Source of the DNA: Thunnus maccoyii
Lineage: Eukaryota > Chordata > Actinopteri > Scombriformes > Scombridae
Reading direction: 5' to 3'
Assembly: GCF_910596095.1 (NCBI RefSeq)
Contig: NC_056545.1
Coordinates: forward strand, 1,187,001 to 1,251,000
Length of the DNA stretch: 64,000 bases
This document shows, one piece after another, positions 12,487-23,438 of the stretch. The notes under the pieces are model-generated. The model was given only the letters and a program-made list of their open reading frames with translations, ran no database searches and was not told the DNA's origin. Each line of letters opens with the position of its first letter. Positions within the stretch are counted from its first letter, which is position 1. The position numbers and the translations under genes were made by a program.

Positions 12487-12977
12487 GTTTCATCTTTAAC
12501 AATGTGTTGTATTTTAAAAGCTTGTTATATTATCCATTGTGTCAAATCTTCATCTGAAAAGTAACTAAAGCTGTCAAATAAATGTAGTGGAGTAGAAAGT
12601 ACAATATTTCCCTCTGAAATGTAGAAAGTAGCATCACATGGAAATACTCAAGTAAAGTACAAGTACACTGTGTTTCTTGTCATTTGGGACATCAGACGGT
12701 TATATTTATAACAAATACACATGTAAACATATAAATGATTCTGTGATCAACACAGAACCTTCTGTTTGGGTAGATTATATGAAAGCCGAACTGTAGATCA
12801 GTAAAAAAGACTTTTTGTCGTTAAAAACCAGCGTTCATCTCTGACATTCAGCGAGGAAACTTTTACAATGACCTGAATAATAAACGGACTTTGGCAGCCG
12901 CACTTCCTGGACGCTGTTTCTGACCGTTAGCTCTGGACCGGGTGCAGATGTGTCCGGTTACACCGTGAAACACTCAC

Positions 12978-13130
12978 CTGTACGGTTCTCCAGGCTGGCC
13001 CGGTCAGCTGCTCCGCTTCTCACACATTAATGAGACATTTAAGCAGCTTTAGCTTCAGTTTAATCCTGTTAGCTCAGGTTAGCCGCTGTAGCTAAAGTTA
13101 ACGTTAGCATAGCGCAGACCAGTTACGTCG
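12978..13130 (-). other. pgap2: PGAP2 non-coding first exon and promoter region
   Basis: On the minus strand a good donor, CCGTACAG|GTGAGTG, ends an exon at 12978. The first coding exon has its acceptor just one base before the ATG (TTTGTCCAG|GATG), so a separate 5' UTR exon is required, and this is the best candidate. The surrounding sequence is less AT-rich than its neighbours and holds several TAGCT-type motifs. The transcription start is not defined; the right end is a guess. Confidence 0.5.
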
Positions 13131-13387
13131 GAACTTAAAGTCTGATTTAACGTGAAATGTAGTTTTAAATGTGATAAACGGTTTGTTGGCCAAATCTCTA
13201 ACTTCTCTACAGCTGCTCTGATCAGTTTAATGTCGCTGTCATACTTCATATATCGATCTTTTCTGTTACTTTATGATTCTCTGCCCGACTCGGAGACGCA
13301 CTTTGCTCTACGTCAAGCTAGCTACAATTCAGTAAACAACTTCCGGTCATCTTATTTACTACTTCCGCTTTGGTAAAACAAGAATTC

Positions 13388-14010
13388 AGGTGTTTTTTAC
13401 TTACAAACTGTGTCTTAAACTAACAGTCAGGTGTCCATATGAGCAGTGAAAGAGGTTTTCCTCGCTGTAATCATTCCTCCTGTTCATACTGGATATTAAA
13501 AGATCCTTCAAATGTGCTTTCAATGGAAGTGATGGAGGATAAAATCCACAGTGTGTCCACACAGTCATTTAAAAGTCTGTGTGAAGCTTCTATTCAGCTT
13601 CATCAGTCTGAGTTAGTCATATCAAGTGGATATCTGACACATTTACAGTCTTTTTAGCATCAGATTCCCTCTTTGTGTTTCCTCGGACAGTGTTTCCCTG
13701 TTGAGCTACAGGTGGAAGTATAGTAACAAAAAGAGGGACTTTGGCACTAAAAAGACTGTAACGTTGAAAGATATCTACTTGATTTGACTCATTTGGACGC
13801 TGAAGCTTCATATTAGCTTCAGATAAACTTTTAAATACATTTTTGCACAGAAGGAGGACTGTGGATTTTGTCCCCATCACTTCCATTGTAAGGTCATTAT
13901 GAAGGGATCTTATAGTGGTCAGTATGAACAGGAGGAATGATTACAGCAAGAAAAACAGGTTCAATGTTCGTTTGGGCTCCTGACTGTTGGTTTAAGACAC
14001 ACTTGAAAAA
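13388..14010. mobile_element. Long-TIR MITE (about 0.6 kb)
   Basis: The outer parts are long inverted repeats of roughly 100 bp. The left arm has GTGTCTTAAACTAACAGTCA and then CGCTGTAATCATTCCTCCTG. The right arm has the reverse complement CAGGAGGAATGATTACAGC and then CTGACTGTTGGTTTAAGACAC. The interior is non-coding. I cannot assign a superfamily from the ends. Confidence 0.75.
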
Positions 14011-14929
14011 CTGAATCCGTCCTTTAAGTAGAATTAGCAAAAACCTGGCTGTAAACAATAACATTTAAGTAAAAGTATTATTAAGAATCATCAGCAATTT
14101 GTCCTGAAGTTCTTTAAGAATTTAACAATGTAATATAAAGTCAAGAGGTTGTGATATGTACACAGTAAAAGTTACTGGGTTAAATGTTACCCAGTTCGGG
14201 TGAATAAAGCAGCGACACAATACTGAGTTACTGTTACAGAAAACCTCTCGAGACAAGAGGCTGTTTGATACGGAGCCTCTAAAGTCCTGAAAGATGATAA
14301 TTAACTATGAATTCATGTTTCATGAATTACAACCTTTATTAATGACTTATAATATTTAATAACTGCAGGCCTGATGACTGAGTGAATGAGACTCATCAAG
14401 CAATTTACTATTTACACCTAAGAACTTATCACTGAATCTTTTTTTGGGTGAAACTAGAAGACAAAAAGGTGAAATAACACATTGAATGTTTCAGTAGGAT
14501 GAAGTAAAACATGTAATAGTTCCAGTTTAGTATCAACACAACAACTAAATGCTGAGACTGTATTCATATTGGAGGTTTTGTGTTTGTCCCTGAACAAACG
14601 ACCAAATAGACCGTTATAAATCGTCATCATAAACGATTATGAATAATCAGTAAAGAGTTCGATGCTTCACATTTTCTAAGTCATCAGGTCAGCAGTTATG
14701 TTCAAGTCTTTAATGAAAATAATGAAAGTCTGCAGTCCAAATGTTAGTACATTGTTAATTATGATAATAATTGTTCATTACTTCTTGTTGACAAGAAGAA
14801 AAATATATAAAATCACCAGAATATTATCCTCCAAACAACGTCTTCTGTCATTTATATGGGGCGTTGTAGTATTAAACCACCTGCTGTTACCATGGTAACA
14901 AAAAGTCACCAAACCTTCAACCAGGACTG

Positions 14930-15140
14930 AGAGCACATTTTGGCACTTTTGGGGTTAATTCACCAGACCTGACATGCGTGCCAAATTTGGTGAGTTTTTG
15001 AGCATGTTTAGGGGGTCAAATTTAAGTTTGAAGTGGTGTAATAATAAAGAAAGAAACAATAGGGTCCTCGCCCAAAAGGCAGAGGACCCTATTGTTCACA
15101 GTAGTCCTCTGCCTTTTGGGCTCAGTCCCTAATAATTGTT
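14930..15140. repeat. Hairpin-forming repeat
   Basis: An 18-bp perfect inverted repeat, GCCCAAAAGGCAGAGGAC at 15070-15087 and its reverse complement at 15104-15121, encloses a 16-base loop. A second, overlapping palindrome pairs CAATAGGGTCCTC with GAGGACCCTATTG. The preceding stretch (AAATTTGGTGAGTTTTTGAG) looks like a dispersed fish repeat. The local block appears inserted between duplicated sequences of the right arm. Class unassigned. Confidence 0.6.
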
Positions 15141-16499
15141 AATTACTTCTTATTGACAAGAAGAAAAATATAGAAAATCACCAGATTTATTATCCTCCAC
15201 ACAACAGGTAGTTCACCGTAGTATTAAACCACCTGCTGTTACCATGGTAACAACAAGTCACCAAACCTTCAACCAGGACTGAAACTTTAACATTAAGCAC
15301 ATTGTGGAGGGAAAAAATGATATTAGAAGGGTGCTGTTGGAGAAATTACTATATTATTGTGTTAATACTTTGATGATCATTAATCAAGTGTAGAAGTGTA
15401 TTAAACTGACCAATTTTGCCTTTAAAAGAACATGATTCACTCTTGACCTTATTTATGACCTTTTATCTGTTGTAACCACATTGTTTCTGTTTTAAATAAG
15501 ATGTCTTGCAGCTTGTTTGTGTTGACAAACAAAGTGTCTCGTCTGTTCAGAAAGAAGGAATAGAAAAGGTTATCTGAAGTGCATCAGACATGGTGACCCT
15601 GATTCGAACGCAGTGATCGTTGGAGAAGAGGAATTAAATACAAGATCTGGATATAATATTTAAAATATATTTATACATTTAAGTAGTGGAAAGTTGTTTT
15701 AAATATAAGTTTCCATTATATTTAGTTGAGTACAGTTTTGTATTTGTACTTCTTGCAGTCGTCCAGCAGATGGTGCTGTTTCTCTCAATAGGACAGTGAT
15801 TCCCAAATGTTTTCTAGAGGTGCAGAGCCTCCTTATGGGTAAAAAAAACAAAAAACAAAACAACACATATCAGACAAGTGCTTGCAACCTCCTACATAAT
15901 TTAATTAATTTAGTTAGTACAGACCTACAACTTGTGTGTGTGACATCTTACTAAAAAACAAAATAAGGAACAAGTCACTTATTAGAGCGAAAGCATTAAA
16001 AGTGACACCGCAGCGTGCATGTTCTAAATTTCCATACAAATTTGAATCAGAATCATTTGATATCTGTCTTATTCATTACCACTGCTGTGTTACCATGGTA
16101 ACAACAGGTCACCAAACCATCAACCAGGACTGAAACTTTAACATTAAGCACATCTTCCTTTTACTTTCAATCAGCTCGCACCAGATACTGGAACATTAAA
16201 CGTTTTACAGCTGATTAACCTTCGGTGAATGTTTATCAGTCATCGTCATGCCACACAGTGAGCTTCATCTGCTGCTTTATTGGCTCAGCTCACAGGAACA
16301 ACAAGCAACTGATGATCTTAAAGTGAGAAGAACTGAATGTAAAGCACATGTTCTTCTGTCCACAACATGTACAATAAAACTATACTAGACAGATAAAACT
16401 AAGATTATAGTTCCGTCTGTCCAGGAAAGAAACGGAGAGCAGATGGAAAGGAGAGGAACAGAAAAATTCTCATAACCTAAAACATTTTTCTTGTTATTC

Positions 16500-16643
16500 T
16501 TGACTCCTCCCCAGTGTGACGTCATCATGACATAACAAATCAAAAGATAAAATGGGAGTGGCTCTTTATCAAAGTTCATAATAGTTCAGCACTGTGCTGT
16601 TGCTGGATAACAGAGAAGAGAAAAGAGACAGTGTCACCTGACC
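16500..16643 (+). promoter_or_regulatory. Putative promoter / 5' UTR of gene U, right copy
   Basis: Contains a perfect CRE-like TGACGTCA at about 16517, GGGAGTGGCT at about 16554, and CAGCACTGTGCTGT followed by GATAACAGAG just before the accATGG start. The same blocks precede the left copy, where the CRE-like site reads TGATGTCA. The transcription start is not determined. Confidence 0.35.
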
Positions 16644-19600
16644 ATGGAAAAACACGTTGAGGGAAGAGGATATATTACCCACGTTTATTACACTTATAAC
16701 AGTCAGCACCTGAAACTGGGTGATTTGAAAGAGAAAGCGAGAGAGAGAGACTTAGTAAACAAACGTCTCTTCAAAGAATACATCCCGGCGTACCCCCGAC
16801 CAGAGTTTCATGTGACTCATCTGAAACACGACACAACTGGAGCTGGATTAGAAGGAATCAGACGGGATAATGGTTTCCGTGACCCGGACCCTGAGGAGTC
16901 TCCGAGGCTGCTGTGGTGGAGTCTGATGGTGAGACCTGAGGACATACAGTCAGCTGAGAGGAGGCTCCTGGAGCAGATCTACCCAGACCGGACGGAGGAG
17001 CAGATCCAGAAACAGCAAAGCTTTCTGGGGAAGTTCGCCACCTCGCCTGCCTTCCTGGACTCCTCCAGGCTGGGCTCGTACCGCTTCACCTTCCCCCTGG
17101 AGGAGCTGCTGACGGCCTACAGCCAGCAGGTACAAACCTGACAGGGTCTGTCAACACCCCAGAACCATAGTACACTTTACTGACATCCAACTAAAAGCAG
17201 CTCATTTGAAATGTACTCTGAGTAAAAGTTTACTTTGTTATAAATCTTTGGGATGAAATAAAGTCATATGAATATATGAAGGATAAAAGATTATGTAAAA
17301 GTCTCTGAACTCTCAATAAGTTTATAAATGAAATATAAAAGTCTTTTGTATCTTCTAACTGAATCTCTGTGGTTTGGAGTTTAGTTTCACTTTTACAGTC
17401 CTGTCTGTACTTTAGAGATCAGCCTCATCTTGTGGTTTACTGATGTCTTTAGTCTCAGAGTTGTATCTCACTTCCTGCTTCTGTTTCACAATAAAAGATT
17501 TCCATCTGTGAACCAGCAGGGTATTTTATTGTGAAACAGTTACAGGGTTGTAGTGTTGAAGTAAAATGCCGTCAGATTTTGCTGAATTACTCTGAGTTCA
17601 TATGTGTATCTGTTGATCTGCAGTTGAAGGATGTGTTTAAGTGACAACAGTTTATGTCACACCTGTTAGAATCTTCTATTAAATCCTGTTTTATTTCCTC
17701 CAGCTTTGTTCCGGCGCTCAGCCTGTCATGCGGGTGTTCAAGACCTTCTTGTACAAACAGAAGGTGATGTACGCTGTGCTGGTCCACAGCCCAGCCAATC
17801 AGGAGCTGTTCTCAGAATATCCTTTGCTGACTGACGACCCGAACGCCATCTGTGCTTACAGAGATGGTCGCTTCATCTGGAGACCTGAGGCCATGTGTGG
17901 GACTCACAGGTAAGAATATGTAATGTTGCTTCCACTGAAAAACTGCATTTCAAACTGTTAAAGGACACATTCTGCACATTTCCAGGTCCTACAGTTTCAG
18001 ATCTCCAGTTAAAAAAACTCCTTATTTATCTTCTACTGGTCCTTTATGCAGCCCCTCAGTTCAGCCTCTGTCTGAAACAGGCCATTTTAGCTCCTGTCTC
18101 TTTAAGGCCCGCCTCCTGATGAGCCCACTCTGTTCTGATTGGTCAGCTTCAGGAAGCTTCCTCCGGCTCCGGAGGCTACGTAAACAAACTATAGTAGCAG
18201 GATTTCACTTCTTTTTCTCCTTCTTTACTCCAAATGTCAACTTCTCAAATCCATCCGTACATGTTGGAGCTGAACAACACATGGAAACGCCTTAGCAACC
18301 ACCTTAGCAACCAAGGCTACAGAACGGATGCATGTTTATGGACACGTGACAAGCTGATGTCATCTTGTCAGGAAAGTAAAAAAAAACATCTCAAATGAAG
18401 CTTCTAGGGCAACTGAAACCTGGGCTTTGTCTTACAGGCAGCATTCCTACATACGTTCACCACCACCAAGTTTGACCATGTTTAACATCTGACATCAGAA
18501 CAGGATATAAATAACAGAAAATCACAAAAACCAGAATATGAAACCTTTAAGTATTTTAATATGTTGAGTCTTTAGACTGTGATCAGGGTGATGGTGGGGC
18601 TCTAGAATTACTCACCTCTATCTCCTCTGTCTTTTTAAATTATTTGAAATGTTGAAATTGGCGGCTACAGAGCGAGCGGTGTTGAGGTTGTACTCGTTAC
18701 TACGTCACACCAGAAAGTCAAATCAAATCTGCAGGAAGCTTCAGCATGAGTCCACCGCCGCCCAGCGACACGCTGAGTGTTTACGTAGCTTCTGTAGTCG
18801 CAGTTTCATCTTCAATCTGTGGATGAAGTTTTAAAACACGGTTTCTTTCTGTTACTGAACTAAAGGAATATAATATATCTGTGCTAAAGCTAAGCAATAG
18901 CGACCTCCGGCTACTTTGTAAGGAAACTTAGACAAGATCTCACCCTTCATTCAGGATCAGACTCCACTTCATAGATGCTATATACTGTCTTACATCTCCA
19001 GCTGTAGTCATTACTGCAGGTTAACATCATAGACTGTATAAAAATATGGACGTAGTTACCGTTACGTCACCCGTTGGTTTCTGAAGAGCGGTTGTGAAGC
19101 TCAAAGCGAGCCGCTCTGGCCGTCGCCATCTTGGCAGTGCGTGACGCTGCCTAACTCCCAGCCAATCAAAAATGAGCAAAGAGAGCGGCTGGCGGACCTG
19201 TCACTCAAAACAGCCATGTCCTTCATTATGCAGAACTTTACGGCTTAATAAAATTTAAACAAGTGAGTTATAAAAAAAATTCACCCCCCGTACAGTTGTC
19301 ATGAAAGAGGAAATTAGCTACAGAGACCAAAACCGTTGTTTGTACCAGGCTGTAAACATGTTTATTTCTGCTGTAAGGTTGGACATTTTAACATGGGGGT
19401 CTATGGGGATTGACTCGCTTTTGGAGCCTCAAGTGGCCGTTCAAGGAACTGCACTTTTTGGCTTCATTTTTCAGCCTCGGAGGTTGCCGCTTGGTTAACA
19501 TGCTGCTTTTGTTAAGCCCTATTCTGATTGGCTGGGGGTGAAGGTGGGGGCTCATTAATGATGCAGATTTCATGTAAACAGCTTCAGAAACAGCCTGCTG

Positions 19601-21117
19601 GAGAACAGAGAGGTATCTGGGCTGTAAGGAAAGATGGATTTAGATAAATCTAAACAACTGTTGGTGAATAAAATATCACAGATATTTTTAAAATAGACTC
19701 AGTGTTTATAAAAATTAATCAAAAAGGTCATGATACCAGATCTTTAAAAACATCTCCACTGCAGCACAGGGAACACTCTGTGACAGTGACACCTCAATGC
19801 TTTGGTAATAATTATAGTTAAACAAAAGAACAAAACACTTACTAACTAACTAAAATAAAATTTAAGTTTATTAGTTTTGTAGTTTATTAAATGTGTTGTT
19901 TCTGTTTGCTTTTTGTCTTTGTGTCAGTCAGGAGTTGGTCCTCAGACAAGATGAAAAGCAGGTGGAAGTGATGGAGCTGTTTGGACGTGACTGTGAGTTT
20001 TACGTTTGGGATGATGTCGCCATCGCCCTGCACGTGGAGGATGGACAGGTACGATCATTCATCTGTACAGAGAAAATATCTTTTCACCATTTCAGTTCAC
20101 GTTCTACACATGAATTGCACAATGTGGGTTTGGGAAAGCAGATTATGATATTTTTACACCGAATATCTTTAACTGTGACTTTCCTTTGCAGAAAATAAGT
20201 TGTTACATAAATTAAATTAATGTATTTCATATTTCTTTACCAGAATAAAAAGGAAACACTCAAGTAAAGTATACATGTGTGATCAAATGATCGCATTCAT
20301 ATACATTTGTTTTGATAGTCTCGGCTTATTTCCTAATATAAAAACTTGAGCCGAGAATCCAAAGTGACACACAAATATTTAAACTAAACATTAATTTTGT
20401 CCAATATGTGTGATGTAAATCTACTCAACACTGTTCTCTGCAATGAAAACGTGTTTGGTATGATTCAGTGTCACTGGATTGTTGTTATGCATAAATCACA
20501 GTGTCATCTGCATACACTTAACACACCACCTCTTAGCAGCTTTCAGGTGAATCATTTATTGATATATCAACAGAGGAGCAAAGGGCCCAGTATTGAGCCT
20601 TGTGGTACACCCCATTTACAATTTACCATTTACTAACTACTCTGTATTGTGCTGTGACATTGTTTGATTGGTAGATGTGTCCTGTTCTTTTAGTGTGTGC
20701 ATTTTAATTATATGTACCACACATTTTATAAGACATGTAATTTTATTGTTATTACTTATTCTAGTTAATGGTTGCCTTTTTAACATCTGGCCAGGGACAA
20801 CTAACTCTGGCTCATTTACAGCTCTGTTTTCAGTTGATTGAAATGGTGCCCCAGACTTAAAAATTGGGGTTATTACAGCCGTTTTGTGGAAACACTTGTT
20901 GTGCCGCTCGTCATCTTGTTCTGTTCTTCTGTTTTAGGTGCTGACGTTTGGTAGTGACCGACTGAAAGAAAACCTCACCTACTGTGAGACAGGAACACGT
21001 CTAATCAGACCTGAAGAAGAGTTTCGTGATTTCGAGGACGCTACAGATCTTGTTAAAAAGTTGTGGCCCGAATATCCGTCACCACTGGAGCGCTCGCTGA
21101 ACATTCATGCTTCCTAA
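16644..21117 (+). CDS. Gene U, right copy: complete four-exon gene for an unrecognised 330-aa protein
   Basis: Exons are 16644-17129, 17704-17909, 19928-20048 and 20938-21117 (TAA at 21115-21117). All borders are GT-AG and phases agree (0, 2, 0), giving 330 aa. The start sits in accATGG and is shared with the left copy. The N-terminus (about 1-45) is charged, followed by the block PRPEFHVTHLKHDTTG. The centre has LLWWSLMVRPEDIQ and LGSYRFTFPLEELLTAY. Exon 2 has VMRVFKTFLYKQKVMYAVLV and CAYRDGRFIWRPEAMC. Exon 3 ends FYVWDDVAIALHVEDGQ. The C-terminus is LWPEYPSPLERSLNIHAS. No signal peptide, membrane segment or catalytic motif is evident. I recall similar predicted proteins in other fishes only as uncharacterised. 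Intron 2 holds a dispersed repeat. Two further copies of exon 4 lie downstream at 30331 and 39580. Confidence 0.85.
19028..19498 (+). repeat. Dispersed fish repeat in gene U intron 2
   Basis: The block running from CATAGACTGTATAAAAATAT to GGAGGTTGCCGCTTGG has the look of a common percomorph interspersed element, including GTCTATGGGGATTGACTCGC and TTTGGAGCCTCAAGTGG. I recognise it as repetitive from general familiarity. Terminal repeats were not found and the open frames on both strands show no domain. Confidence 0.5.
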
Positions 21118-21639
21118 TTTAGTCATGAAGGGGAAACTTTGTATTTACAATATTTAGTATTTGATCAGGATTCTGTGTTTGCTAATTTTGGTATGAAATA
21201 ATAATAATAATTTATATTTTTAAAATAATGCTTTACGGCTCAGATGGTTGCCATAGCACCACCAACAGGAAGACTGTTCCTACAGTTTAGTCACTTTAGA
21301 AGAGAGTAGAGCGTTCTGCCGAGTTTAGTGCTTTTTCATTCATGTTGAGGCCATTTGTTTGTCAAAAAAATGCAAGCGTGAAAAAAAAAGATTTAAAAAA
21401 GTCTTTAAGTTACTCATTATTTGTAGAATGCAGATGTCTTGGCAAGTGAATTTACATTTAAATATCATGCAGATGGAAAGGTGACTTGTAGAGTGTCTTT
21501 AAGCGCTTTACAGTTAAAATGAAGCATCAGTTGAGAAGGTGGTGTAATATCTATATGTCCTTAGTGAGAAGGATGAAGGTTGTTTAGATGAATGTTCTGC
21601 CCACCTAGGGGTCATTATGTAGCTTAATGTTAGCTTTAA

Positions 21640-21895
21640 TGTGCAAAAGATGTTTTTTCATGTTATCCAGATGTTTTTCAGTGTCTTGCCAAAGCATTCT
21701 TAACGCTGGTTAATAAACTAATTTCAACCTTTTTATGGAGCGACAAAAAATCTAGAATACAGAAAGAATTTGAAGATGGGACTCTTATTAATATGTTTTA
21801 TAGGAACACCTCCAATATTAGACAGTTTTTAACACTTGAGGATGCTGAAACATACTTTTATAACAAGCCACATAGATTAACATGAAGCTGTTTTG
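21640..21895 (+). pseudogene. Short LINE-like coding remnant downstream of gene U
   Basis: An open stretch reads LVNKLISTFLWSDKKSRIQ then LTLEDAETYFYNKPHRLT and a stop. The first block resembles the C-terminal region of some L1-like reverse transcriptases (the NKFIW..K.PRI type), which is a weak match. The same remnant is at 40300-40488 with an internal deletion. In unit B (about 30870) most of it has been deleted. No promoter or splice signals of its own. Confidence 0.35.
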
Positions 21896-22194
21896 TGGAA
21901 CTCCCTTAAAGAAATACCTTTTTAATCAAACTTAATCAGTTCTTACATGTTTATCTTTGCTATTTATGTCATGTTTCCTGTTGGGTTTTTTGGTATTGTT
22001 TAAAAATCTTCATTCAACCATTGTATGTTAATCATGTTCTATAAAGTCTTTTGCATCTTTACTTTGAAATCTGCTGTGCAAATAAAATAATACATCATAC
22101 CTCCGTTTATGGTCCTGTCGATCAGTGTCAAAAAATTCATATTAAATCGATTTTGATTCAATATATATATAAAACATTTACTCAAGTACTGTAC

Positions 22195-22416
22195 TTGTAG
22201 TGATTAACTACATCAAGCTCATAATACTTATGTACTTTTACTGCAATACTTTAACTACATCAAGCTCATAATACTTATGTACTTTTACTGCAATACTTTA
22301 ACTACATCAAGCTCATAATACTTATGTACTTTTACTGCAATACTTTAACTACATCAAGCTCATAATACTTATGTACTTTTACTGCAATACTTTAACTACA
22401 TCAAGCTCATAATACT
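22195..22416 (-). repeat. 47-bp minisatellite upstream of TIM gene 1
   Basis: Five occurrences of CATCAAGCTCATAATACTT at 47-bp spacing, with near-identical units. It is the reverse complement of the minisatellite at 11812-12002. The same position upstream of the other TIM genes has 2, 3 and 1 copies. Confidence 0.9.
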
Positions 22417-23438
22417 TGTCTGTTGTGTTTACATGAGTGTTTGTTTACGTGAGAATGTCACCGACATTTTAACCAACATGATGCCAAAATTAACAGCATG
22501 GCTTCTTGTGTCTGAGGCAAATAATCCGTCTGCCTGTTTCAGCAGGTTGTTTCTAGAAGCTTTCAGCATTTTGATAAATTCAGTCTTCACTAACCACTGC
22601 TAAGGGAACACCCAGTACATAGACGGCACGTTAGGGAACATGAAACAGGTGATTTACTGCTTGTTTTTAATGTCATTTAGTAAACAGTGATAAGAAAACA
22701 TCATTAAACTCTGAGGGAACATTACTAATGACGGCCTTGCATCAAACGCAAAAGCAAAAAACTCAGTCCGAGCTGTCTTAAGTCAGTCTTTTTCTCGTCT
22801 TGATGTTCCAATAACGTCAAACATGTTTAATATTATCCTAAGTCTTCAGTTTTGGCTCATGCAATTAGTGAAGTTCAATGACATGAACATTGTCAATGAC
22901 TAGGCATGCAGCAAACAGGAAGCAGCAAACTGGGTGTTACTGTAACAGCTGAAAAAACTAAACTCAAATACCATCACACACACATGATGGACAGTGAGTT
23001 AACAATGTAATTAGCTGGTGTTTAATTGGCATGTATCTGATCCACCAACCAGCATGTATTTTAAACACACAAGAGTCCAAACTAAAGCTGGAGGACGAGA
23101 ATTCAGTTTTCTCATTTAATTTAATTTAATTTATTTTAATTTCCATTTCATCTTGTTTTATCGATTTTATTCTTCCTGTTTGTATGTTTTGTGTTTATCT
23201 CTTGTTTTATGTCTTTTTGTAAAGCAGTTTGAGCTGCTGCAGGTTATTTTTTGTGACCTTGTGGGGCTGAAAACTCAGCATGTGTTTCGGCAGACGACAC
23301 GTTCATTACTTCTGAGGTCTGATGTGTGACTTCCTCTCACATTCTGACCTCAAGGTGAAGTGTTCACATTTCTGGACAGTTGAGTCTCAAATTAACTGAT
23401 AAAACAGGAAATGTTCATGTGTCAGTTTGATGTTGATC

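Larger units (their letters stand above)
14060..18330 (+). repeat. Right arm of the inverted duplication around PGAP2
   Basis: This is the partner of the arm at about 280-5290, in opposite orientation. It contains exons 1 and 2 of the complete gene U, its upstream region, and non-coding blocks such as the 14060-14170 and 15280-15430 stretches that match 5160-5290 and 4850-5020. The Tc1-like element, Tc1 pseudogene and L2 tail of the left arm are all missing here. Short blocks around TTACCATGGTAAC and CACCAAACC(T/A)TCAACCAGGACTG recur at 14885, 15235 and 16090, showing local duplication within this arm. Confidence 0.8.
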
